A stretch of 64,000 nt of DNA, from assembly GCA_015064725.1 (NCBI GenBank), contig SVRQ01000006.1, forward strand, positions 25,265 through 89,264, written 5' to 3'. The notes beneath the pieces were generated by a model, which did not search any database, was not told where the DNA came from, and saw only the letters and a list, made by a program, of their open reading frames with translations. Made by a program: the position numbers and the translations under genes. Origin of the DNA: Oscillospiraceae bacterium (GTDB taxonomy: Bacteria > Bacillota > Clostridia > Oscillospirales > CAG-272). Positions 7,283 through 14,833 of this stretch are shown one piece after another. Each line of letters begins with the position of its first letter. Position 1 is the stretch's first letter.

Positions 7283-8932
7283 ATGAAAAGATCAAACCCT
7301 GTTTTAAAAACGATAATAAAGCTCCTTATAAGCTCGGCAATAGTTTTTCTCCTCTTTTACTTGATGCTGCCGCCGATAAACCCCTTGGCAAATGAATTCT
7401 GGATATTCCTTACCGCTGTGCTCGTAATATACTTGGCACCCTTCTGCTTCGGCAATCTTTTCAAGGTATATACTCTTCCCGGCTCCGCTGCAAGAGTAGA
7501 GCTTGCACGCGGCAAAAAAAGCACGGCAAGCAAGATAATGATCGCGGCAATGCTTCTCCCCGTGCTCGTTGTCATCGTTGGCAACATCTTCTCTTCCACG
7601 TTCTTCAACGCTAAAAAATATGCAGACGTTATAACGGTAAACGAAGCAGATTTTGCAACGGATATGCCCGAAACAAACGCCGTTACAAACATCGCTCTTA
7701 TGGATACGAACTCCGCCATCACAATAGGCAACCGCGCCCTCGGCTCTCTTTCGGACGTTGTTTCACAGTACGTTGTAAACGGAACTTATACGCAGATAAA
7801 TTATCAGGGCTTTCCGCAGAAGCTCTCTTGCCTTGAATACGACGGATTTTTCAAATGGCTCGGCAACAGAGATAACGGCGTTCCCGGCTATATTATGGTC
7901 GATCCCGTAAACAACACCGCTGAATATAAAAAGCTCGAAAAGCCCCTTAAATACGTTGACAGCGCATATTTCGGCGAGGATCTTTACAGAAAGCTTCGCT
8001 TTGAATACCCCACAAAGATATTCGGCACGGTAAATTTTGAAGTTGACGAAGACGGCAACCCCTTCTTTATCGTTGCCTGCAATAAACCGAAGGTTGGTAT
8101 GTTCGGTGCATATGACGTAAGCGAGGTCATAATTTTCAACCCCTGCGACGGAACGTCCGTAAAATACTCCGTTGGCGAGGTTCCGCGCTGGGTGGACATT
8201 GTTTTTGACGGCTACCTTGCAGAGGATAAATATAACTGGCACGGCACGCTTTCCGGCGGCTTCTGGAACAGCGTTATCGGCAACAAGGGCTGCAAGCAGA
8301 CCACGGACGATTTCGGCTATCTTATGCACGATGACGACGTTTGGTACTACACGGGCGTAACGTCCGTAACAGCGGACGCTTCCAACATCGGCTTTATCGT
8401 TTCCAACGCGCGTACAGGCGAATATAAATATTACGCAGTTGTAGGCGCGGAAGAATATTCCGCAATGAGCGCGGCAGAAGGAGAGGTTCAGGAAAAGGAT
8501 TACGATGCCTCCTTCCCCGCACTTATAAACGTTTCCGGAGAAGCAACTTATATTATGGTGCTCAAAGACAACAGCGGACTTGTCAAGCTCTATGCGCTTG
8601 TAAACGTGGAGCATTACAGCATTGTTGCCACGGGAGAAACGCAGGAAAAGGCTATCGACGCTTACCGCAAGCTCCTTTACCAAAACGGGATCATCAGCGG
8701 CGCGGAAGCCGAAAAGGACAGCGTACACGTTAAGGTCACGTCCATCGAAAAGCTTGTCATAGACGGAAACTCTTGGTGGTTCTTCCTTTGCGACGATGGA
8801 AATTATTATAAGATAAACGTAGCAGAGGATGCGGGCGCACTCTTTATAAAAGAAGGCGACGCGCTCAAGATCTCCTATTCCGAAACGGAAACGTCCGGCA
8901 TCAAGAACATAGCTTCTTGGGAAAAGGAATAA
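7283..8932 (+). CDS. Uncharacterised membrane protein with large extracytoplasmic domain
   Basis: I do not recognise this 549-residue protein. Three hydrophobic segments lie near residues 13-31, 38-58 and 84-108. The remaining ~440 residues are hydrophilic, rich in aromatic residues and look like a folded, mostly beta domain outside the membrane, with repeats of short strands around GYIMVDPVNN and FEVDEDGNPFFIV. No catalytic motif stands out. The ATG at 7283 follows GGGAGGT at good spacing. It is monocistronic, with its own promoter and a bidirectional terminator at 8947. Base composition matches the neighbours, so it is probably a lineage core gene. Confidence 0.85.
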   Translation: MKRSNPVLKTIIKLLISSAIVFLLFYLMLPPINPLANEFWIFLTAVLVIYLAPFCFGNLFKVYTLPGSAARVELARGKKSTASKIMIAAMLLPVLVVIVGNIFSSTFFNAKKYADVITVNEADFATDMPETNAVTNIALMDTNSAITIGNRALGSLSDVVSQYVVNGTYTQINYQGFPQKLSCLEYDGFFKWLGNRDNGVPGYIMVDPVNNTAEYKKLEKPLKYVDSAYFGEDLYRKLRFEYPTKIFGTVNFEVDEDGNPFFIVACNKPKVGMFGAYDVSEVIIFNPCDGTSVKYSVGEVPRWVDIVFDGYLAEDKYNWHGTLSGGFWNSVIGNKGCKQTTDDFGYLMHDDDVWYYTGVTSVTADASNIGFIVSNARTGEYKYYAVVGAEEYSAMSAAEGEVQEKDYDASFPALINVSGEATYIMVLKDNSGLVKLYALVNVEHYSIVATGETQEKAIDAYRKLLYQNGIISGAEAEKDSVHVKVTSIEKLVIDGNSWWFFLCDDGNYYKINVAEDAGALFIKEGDALKISYSETETSGIKNIASWEKE

Positions 8933-8946
8933 ATTTAAAACAACAG

Positions 8947-8976
8947 AAAATACCGCTCTCCGAGCGGTATTTTTAC
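8947..8976. terminator. Bidirectional terminator between convergent genes
   Basis: AAAATACCGCTC (8947-8958) and GAGCGGTATTTT (8962-8973) pair perfectly over 12 bases with a three-base loop. It serves the 7283 gene on plus and the ferritin-like gene on minus. Confidence 0.88.
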
Positions 8977-8978
8977 TT

Positions 8979-9503
8979 TTATCTTCTGTAAGGCGCGGGG
9001 ACGTACTGCATCTCCGAAAATATTTTGAGGTGGTGTTCTTCGTCCTTTATAATACGGCGAAGAACCTCGCGCACATATTTATCATCAATAGAGAGAATAA
9101 GATTTTCATAAAGCTTTATCGCTTTTTTCTCCCCTGCTATTGCCTGCGCTATGATCTCTGCGGGAGAAGCCTTATACGGAAGCATCGCCGTATTTATCCC
9201 CATCCGTTTATTTGACGTACAAAAGCGAGGGTCTCCGCCGAGCATAAAAATAAGTTCGCCCAGCATTTCAAGATGGCGCATTTCCGCTACGGCAATACAG
9301 CGCAGTGTTTGGCAAAGCATCTCCGGCATGGCATTTGCGCATACCATACTGCCGTAAATATACGAAAGTATAGTGGGAAGCTCTCCCTCCTGTCCTGCGT
9401 AAGCAAGCGAAAGCATTGCGGCATATCTGGGGTTTCGGCGCTCTATGCGGAGTTCGGGATACGGAAGCGAAAGATTGCAAACGGACTTTATGTTGGAATT
9501 CAT
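8979..9503 (-). CDS. Ferritin-like domain protein (rubrerythrin / Mn-catalase-like)
   Basis: This is a 174-residue four-helix-bundle protein. Repeated metal-ligand patterns are visible: EGELPTILSYIYGS, AEMRHLEMLGEL, GEKKAIKLYENL and DEEHHLKIF, which would supply the two E/ExxH sets of a di-iron or di-manganese centre. The family deals with peroxide or iron, or contributes to the spore coat; which applies here is not visible. It starts at 9503 with a strong AAGGAGG site. Its promoter overlaps the divergent abcF promoter at the -35. Confidence 0.8.
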   Translation of the reverse strand: MNSNIKSVCNLSLPYPELRIERRNPRYAAMLSLAYAGQEGELPTILSYIYGSMVCANAMPEMLCQTLRCIAVAEMRHLEMLGELIFMLGGDPRFCTSNKRMGINTAMLPYKASPAEIIAQAIAGEKKAIKLYENLILSIDDKYVREVLRRIIKDEEHHLKIFSEMQYVPAPYRR

Positions 9504-9532
9504 AAAAAACCTCCTTATATTTTTCTAATAAA

Positions 9533-9561
9533 ATAATATGCGCCGTAAAACAAATTGACAA
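9533..9561 (-). promoter_or_regulatory. Promoter for the ferritin-like gene
   Basis: On the minus strand TTGTCA (9561-9556) and TATTAT (9538-9533) with a 17-base spacer. The -35 overlaps the plus-strand -35 by five bases. Confidence 0.7.
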
Positions 9562-9584
9562 ACGGTATATTTATGGGGTATAAT
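9555..9584 (+). promoter_or_regulatory. Promoter for the abcF-rpsA operon
   Basis: TTGACA (9555-9560) and TATAAT (9579-9584) with an 18-base spacer, 35 bases upstream of the abcF start codon. Confidence 0.8.
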
Positions 9585-9618
9585 AATATTGTTAACTACT
9601 ATTTATTAAGGTGTAAAA

Positions 9619-11529
9619 ATGATCGCATTAAGTGTAAACGATATAAGTCTTGAATTCGGCACGGACGTAATTCTGGACAATATAAATTTTTCCATAAACG
9701 AAGGCGACCGCCTCGGCGTGGTCGGCGTAAACGGTGCAGGTAAATCCACGCTCCTCAAAATAATCTGCGGAAATATGGAGGCCTCGCGCGGTAACGTATA
9801 TATCGGCAAAGGCAAGACCGTTGCAATGCTGGAGCAAAATGCAATGCTCTTTTCCGAAAGCTCCGTCTTTGATGAAATGCTTCACGCATTTCCCGAACAG
9901 CTCCGCCTTGAAAAGCGACTTTCCGAGCTTGAGCATGAGGTTGCGGCAGGGCACGATAAAGTCATCTCCGAGTTCACATCGCTTACCGAGCGCTTCCGCG
10001 ACATAGGCGGGTACGAATTCCGCGCAAGAATAAAGTCTATGCTCTCCCGCTTCGGCTTCCCCGAAAGTATGCACGGCACGCTTGTGGGAAACCTTTCCGG
10101 GGGTGAACGCACGCGCCTTTCACTTGTACGTCTGCTCCTCGTAGAGCCGGATATACTCATCCTCGACGAGCCTACGAACCACCTTGATACGGACACGCTG
10201 GAATGGCTCGAAAGCCACCTGCGTTCCTATCCAAAAACTCTTATCATCGTTTCCCACGACCGTTATTTTCTTGACGTCGTGGCAACAAAAATGCTCGAAA
10301 TAGAGCACAAACGTGCCGCGCTTTACAGCGGAAATTACTCCGCTTTTGCAGAAAAAAAAGCAGCGGAGCGTAAGGCGCTCGAGCACAAATACATCGAGCA
10401 GCAGAAAGAGATAGCGCGTCAGGAAGCTTACATAGAGCAGCAACGCAGATGGAACCGCGAGCGCAACATCATCGCCGCGGAAAGCCGCGAAAAGGCTCTT
10501 GCGCGTATGGAAAAGATCGAAGCGCCCAAGGCTATACCGAAGAATATCCGTCTTTCTTTCGGATATTCCGGCGAAAGCGGAAACGACGTTCTCGTATCCG
10601 ACGGACTTTGCGCCTCCTACGGTGAAAAAAAGATATTCTCCGACGTTTCTTTCCTTGTCAAAAAGAATGACCGCGTGCTTATAATCGGCCCCAACGGCTG
10701 CGGTAAATCCACGCTCCTCAAAATACTCGGCGGCAAAAAGAAAGCAGACTGCGGCGAGCTTTACTTCGGAAGTGCCGTTGAAGCGGCTTATTACGATCAG
10801 GAGATACAGAACCTCACGGAAACGAATACGGTCCTTGAGGAAATAATGAACGCACACGAAAAGCTTACCTATACGCAGGCCCGCAGCGCACTTGCCGCAT
10901 TCCTTTTCTTCGCAGAGGATATGGAAAAGACAGTCTCCGTGCTATCCGGCGGAGAGCGAGCGCGCCTTGCACTTTGCAAAATAATCCTTACAAAAGTAAA
11001 TCTTCTCATCCTCGACGAACCGACGAACCATCTTGACATCGGCTCGCGCGAAGCTCTTGAAGACGCACTTCTCTCGTTCGACGGCACGATAATCGCCGTA
11101 TCCCATGACCGTTATTTCATTAAGAAGCTTGCAACGCGCATATTCGATATGAACGCAGGATTTTTCGATTGGCGTGACGGATACGATTCCTACCTTGCAT
11201 ACAAAGCAAGACAGAAAGAGGCAGCGGAAGCCATCGCTGTTTCCGTTCCCAAAGCGGAAACGGCAAACAAAGCAAAATACCTGGAAAACAAAAAGCTTCA
11301 AGCAGAGATACGCAAAAACGAGCGTATGATAGAAAAAGCCGAAGCGGAAATAAACAAGCTCGATGAAGAAAAAAGCTCTCTTGAAGAAGAAGCATCGACA
11401 AGTGCCGCAACAAACTACGTCCGCCTTTCGGAAATTTCCGCGCGTATAGCGGAGATAGACGAACGCACGGAAGAGCTTTTCCTTATGCTTGAGGAAGCGG
11501 AAGAATTCCTTTCCGCCGCAAAAGAATAA
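9619..11529 (+). CDS. ABC-F family ATPase (YdiF/Uup-like)
   Basis: This is a soluble twin-ATPase protein of the type that binds the ribosomal E site; it has no membrane segments. The 636 residues hold two ABC domains with Walker A GVNGAGKST (36-44) and GPNGCGKST (about 355), signatures LSGGERTR and LSGGERAR, and LILDEPTNHLD twice. A charged linker lies between them (about 230-300), and the final 80 residues form a coiled coil (KAEAEINKLDEEK). The coiled-coil tail points to the Uup/YdiF branch rather than an antibiotic-resistance ABC-F. It is first in an operon, 11 bases before the next gene. Confidence 0.92.
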   Translation: MIALSVNDISLEFGTDVILDNINFSINEGDRLGVVGVNGAGKSTLLKIICGNMEASRGNVYIGKGKTVAMLEQNAMLFSESSVFDEMLHAFPEQLRLEKRLSELEHEVAAGHDKVISEFTSLTERFRDIGGYEFRARIKSMLSRFGFPESMHGTLVGNLSGGERTRLSLVRLLLVEPDILILDEPTNHLDTDTLEWLESHLRSYPKTLIIVSHDRYFLDVVATKMLEIEHKRAALYSGNYSAFAEKKAAERKALEHKYIEQQKEIARQEAYIEQQRRWNRERNIIAAESREKALARMEKIEAPKAIPKNIRLSFGYSGESGNDVLVSDGLCASYGEKKIFSDVSFLVKKNDRVLIIGPNGCGKSTLLKILGGKKKADCGELYFGSAVEAAYYDQEIQNLTETNTVLEEIMNAHEKLTYTQARSALAAFLFFAEDMEKTVSVLSGGERARLALCKIILTKVNLLILDEPTNHLDIGSREALEDALLSFDGTIIAVSHDRYFIKKLATRIFDMNAGFFDWRDGYDSYLAYKARQKEAAEAIAVSVPKAETANKAKYLENKKLQAEIRKNERMIEKAEAEINKLDEEKSSLEEEASTSAATNYVRLSEISARIAEIDERTEELFLMLEEAEEFLSAAKE

Positions 11530-11540
11530 GAGGTGAATTT

Positions 11541-12809
11541 ATGAAAAAGATAGCCGTTATCGGCGGCGGCCCTGCGGGAATGAGTGCCGCAGGCAAAGCC
11601 GCATCCATGGGGGCTGAGGTTACCCTTTTCGAGAAAAATAAGCTCCTCGGAATGAAGCTCGGCATAACGGGCAAGGGCAGATGCAACGTAACGAATAACT
11701 GCACACCCGATGATTTTATAAAAAATATGACAAAAAACGGGAAATTTATGTTTTCTGCGATAAATTCCTTTTCCTCGGCGGATACGATGGAGCTTTTCGA
11801 GTCCCTTGGAGTTCCGCTTAAAACAGAAAGAGGAAACAGAGTTTTCCCCGTTTCCGATAAAGCGCACGATATAGTTATGGCTCTTAAAAAATACGTGCTC
11901 GACAACGGCGCAGCTATCGTAAACGAAAAAGTGACGGGGCTTATCCCCGACGAAAGCGGAGAAAAAATAGCCTTTGTCGAAACGGAAAAACGCAGATATG
12001 AATTCGATGCTGTCATCGTTTGCACGGGCGGCGTTTCCTACACTGTCACGGGCTCGGACGGCGACGGTCTTCGCTTTGCAGAAAAGCTCGGGCTTAAAGT
12101 AACTCCCACGATCCCCTCACTTATCGGTCTTACCTCGGACGACCCGTGCTGCCCCGAAATGCAGGGGCTTGCCCTCAAAAACGTGGGTGTTTCCGTAATA
12201 GACACAGGCAAAAAGAACAAAAAGATATACGAAGATTTCGGAGAGATGCTCTTCACACATTTCGGTGTCAGCGGTCCTATGATCCTTTCCGCCTCCGCGC
12301 ATATGCGTCCGATGGAAAAGGACAGATATGAAGTGCAAATAGATTTAAAGCCCGCGCTCGACGAGGAAAAGCTTGATAAGAGAATAATTTCCGATTTTGA
12401 AAAATACAAAAACAAGGAGTTTTCAAACGCGCTCTGCGATCTGCTTCCCTCCTCTATGATATCCCCCGTTGTGGCGCGCACGGGCATCCTCGCAAACAAA
12501 AAAGTAAACTCCGTAACACAAAAGGAGCGCCGCGAGCTTGTTTGCGTGCTAAAAAAATTCACGGTCAAAATAAGCGGCACGCGCCCGATAAACGAAGCGA
12601 TAGTTACAAGCGGCGGCGTTGCGGTTTCGGAGCTCTCTCCCAATACGATGCAGGCGAAAAAATGGGAAAACCTTTATTTTGCAGGCGAAGTCATCGACGT
12701 TGATGCATACACGGGCGGCTTCAATTTACAGATAGCATTCTCCACGGCAATGAAAGCGGCTCAAGCCGCGGTAAATAAACTCTTGGAGGAAACTGAATAT
12801 GCTTTTTAA
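11541..12809 (+). CDS. FAD-dependent oxidoreductase of the YhiN/HI0933 (BaiN-like) family
   Basis: This is a flavoprotein with an N-terminal dinucleotide fold (VIGGGPAGMSAAGKA, 6-20) followed by the family signature LGITGKGRCNVTNNC and a C-terminal FAD-closing segment (NLYFAGEVIDVDAYTGGFN). It has 422 residues, normal for the family. The substrate is unknown for most members; BaiN of bile-acid metabolism is one characterised relative and does not prove that role here. It stands in the usual clostridial position just before cmk, but here a DUF4253 gene is interposed. Confidence 0.88.
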   Translation: MKKIAVIGGGPAGMSAAGKAASMGAEVTLFEKNKLLGMKLGITGKGRCNVTNNCTPDDFIKNMTKNGKFMFSAINSFSSADTMELFESLGVPLKTERGNRVFPVSDKAHDIVMALKKYVLDNGAAIVNEKVTGLIPDESGEKIAFVETEKRRYEFDAVIVCTGGVSYTVTGSDGDGLRFAEKLGLKVTPTIPSLIGLTSDDPCCPEMQGLALKNVGVSVIDTGKKNKKIYEDFGEMLFTHFGVSGPMILSASAHMRPMEKDRYEVQIDLKPALDEEKLDKRIISDFEKYKNKEFSNALCDLLPSSMISPVVARTGILANKKVNSVTQKERRELVCVLKKFTVKISGTRPINEAIVTSGGVAVSELSPNTMQAKKWENLYFAGEVIDVDAYTGGFNLQIAFSTAMKAAQAAVNKLLEETEYAF

Positions 12810-13500
12810 TTTTTGGGGTAAGAAAAAGAAACAACAAAACAATGAACTCTATTATAACTTTGATTTTCCCTGCGAAAAAATCGCAGAACGAATGAATAAT
12901 TCTCAATATACTCAAAAATGGAAAAACTGTAGCAGACAAAACGGCTTTCCCGTATTTATAATTTTCAATAAAATTGCAAAAGAGCTTTTCGAAAATAATG
13001 TTTACAGCTTTGAAGAGATCGACATCGAAAAATACCTGAATGATACACTCGAGAAAGCAAAACTTTTTGCCGAAGAAAATGGAGAAGATTTTTATTATAT
13101 AGCGGGAAAAGAAACAGATACGGAAAACGGTATCTGCGAATTCTCCTCTTTTGATCTACAGGAAGATTACTTTGTACTGTCAGCCACAATACCTGTTGAA
13201 AATCCTTGGGAAGTATTTCAAAAGATACCTTTTGGAAATTACAACGAATGCCCCTCGCCCAATATAATAGCCGCATTTTCCAAAATGGCATATGAAAAAT
13301 TCGGCGCGGTTCCTGCCGTAATAAGCGCGGATACCATTGAATTTTCAGTCGCTCTCCCCCCTTCCAAAGAGGAAGCATTGAAGCTTGCGTGGCAAATCTA
13401 CACTTTATGTCCTGATACAGTCAATCAAGGTCATAAATCTATTTATTCACTTGCAGATTGTCTTACAAAGTCCGATGTATGGACTTTGTGGTGGGATTGA
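12799..13500 (+). CDS. DUF4253 domain protein
   Basis: This 233-residue protein has no known function. The C-terminal ~100 residues carry the DUF4253 pattern: FGAVPAVISADTIEF, then PPSKEEALKLAWQIYTLCPD, NQGHKS and the terminal WTLWWD. The N-terminal part is charged and AT-rich. Its ATG lies inside the last codons of the preceding oxidoreductase gene, with GGAGG at 12784-12788, so translation is coupled. Codon use (AAA, GAA, AAT, TTT) is clearly more AT-rich than its neighbours, suggesting later arrival in the operon. Confidence 0.82.
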   Translation: MLFNFWGKKKKQQNNELYYNFDFPCEKIAERMNNSQYTQKWKNCSRQNGFPVFIIFNKIAKELFENNVYSFEEIDIEKYLNDTLEKAKLFAEENGEDFYYIAGKETDTENGICEFSSFDLQEDYFVLSATIPVENPWEVFQKIPFGNYNECPSPNIIAAFSKMAYEKFGAVPAVISADTIEFSVALPPSKEEALKLAWQIYTLCPDTVNQGHKSIYSLADCLTKSDVWTLWWD

Positions 13501-13532
13501 TAATTAAATAAAATAAAAACTGAGGTATAACA

Positions 13533-14195
13533 ATGATAAGCATAGCACTTGACGGTCCCTCCGGTGCGGGCAAAAGCACCGTTGCAAAAGCACTTGCCAA
13601 AAAGCTCGGTTACATCTACGTCGATACAGGCGCGATGTACCGCACGATAGCCCTTTTCACTCTCAGAAACGGAGCAGACCCAACAGACGAGAGCGCGGTA
13701 TGCGCGCTTCTCCCCTCTCTTACGCTTGAGGTGAAGTACATAGACGGCGTGCAGAGAATGTTCCTTTGCGGCGAGGACGTTTCCGACAAGATACGCACGA
13801 ACGAGATCTCTATGTGCGCGTCTAAAGTTTCCGCGCTTCCCGCCGTCCGCGCATTTCTTCTCGACCTTCAGCGCGATATGGCAAAAACAAATAACGTCAT
13901 TATGGACGGACGCGATATCGGCACGGTCATTCTTCCCAATGCCACGGTAAAATTCTTTATGAACGCAAGCGACGAAGCAAAAGCAAAACGCAGATACGAG
14001 GAATTGCTTGCAAAGGGAGAAACGATCACCCTTGAAGAAGTGAAAAAAACTATGGCAGAGCGCGATAAGAGCGATTCCACGCGAAAGATAGCTCCCGCTA
14101 TCCCTGCTGCGGATGCTGTAATGCTCGATAATTCGGAGTCCCTCGAAAAAACGCTGGAAACGGCAATAAGTATAATAATGGAGAGAATAAAATGA
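13533..14195 (+). CDS. cmk: (d)CMP kinase
   Basis: This enzyme phosphorylates CMP and dCMP in pyrimidine nucleotide supply. The 220-residue protein opens with the P-loop GPSGAGKST (8-16), then YVDTGAMYRTIA, MDGRDIGTVILPNA and the lid segment RDKSDSTRKIAP, all family hallmarks. An unusual-length spacer separates it from the DUF4253 gene (32 bases, AT-rich) with GAGGT upstream of the ATG. It overlaps plsC by four bases. Confidence 0.96.
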   Translation: MISIALDGPSGAGKSTVAKALAKKLGYIYVDTGAMYRTIALFTLRNGADPTDESAVCALLPSLTLEVKYIDGVQRMFLCGEDVSDKIRTNEISMCASKVSALPAVRAFLLDLQRDMAKTNNVIMDGRDIGTVILPNATVKFFMNASDEAKAKRRYEELLAKGETITLEEVKKTMAERDKSDSTRKIAPAIPAADAVMLDNSESLEKTLETAISIIMERIK

Positions 14196-14830
14196 GTGCT
14201 TTATACGCTGTATTTTTGTTTTTTGTAAGAATATTTTATTTCATCTGCTTCCCCAAAAAATTCCACAACACGGAAAAGATACCTCCCAAGGACAAATCTT
14301 ATCTCATCTGCTCCAACCACGTCAGCGGACACGATATAGTTTTCGTTGCGCTCAAAAATAAAAAGCAGATACATTTCATCGCAAAAGAAGAGATCGTAAA
14401 GATACCGTTCATACGCTTTTTCGCTCTTCGCCTCGGCGTAATTCCGATCAAGCGCGGTATGGCAGATACAAAAGCGCTTCACGGCGCTATAGATAAGCTC
14501 AAGGAAGGCAAGGTCGTCTGCATCTTCCCCCAGGGCACACGCCAAAGAGATAAAGCCCCCGAAGTCTCGCAGTTTCGCAGCGGCGCGGCTATGATCGCGC
14601 GCGAAGCCAAGTGCGATATACTTCCAATGTATATAAAACCGAAAAATTACAGAACAAAATTCTTCAGAAGGGTTGATATTTACTTCGGAGATATGATAAA
14701 ATATGAGGAGCTCGGATTTGAAACGGAAAGCGCACCCGACGAAAGCAGATTTTCAAAAGTGAACGCCGCATCCAAAATCATCGCGGAAAGGATCTGCGCT
14801 CTTAACCCCGATAAGAAAGCGGAAGAATAA
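14192..14830 (+). CDS. plsC: 1-acyl-sn-glycerol-3-phosphate acyltransferase
   Basis: This is a membrane-associated acyltransferase of phospholipid synthesis. The 212-residue protein has a hydrophobic N-terminal helix (3-20), the catalytic HxxxxD pair at H43 and D48 (NHVSGHD), and FPQGTR (112-117) in place of the commoner FPEGTR. RSGAAMIA and LPMYIKP follow as expected. The ATGA overlap with cmk indicates coupled translation, and the ispH-rpsA gene starts four bases after its stop. Confidence 0.92.
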   Translation: MSALYAVFLFFVRIFYFICFPKKFHNTEKIPPKDKSYLICSNHVSGHDIVFVALKNKKQIHFIAKEEIVKIPFIRFFALRLGVIPIKRGMADTKALHGAIDKLKEGKVVCIFPQGTRQRDKAPEVSQFRSGAAMIAREAKCDILPMYIKPKNYRTKFFRRVDIYFGDMIKYEELGFETESAPDESRFSKVNAASKIIAERICALNPDKKAEE

Positions 14831-14833
14831 GCT

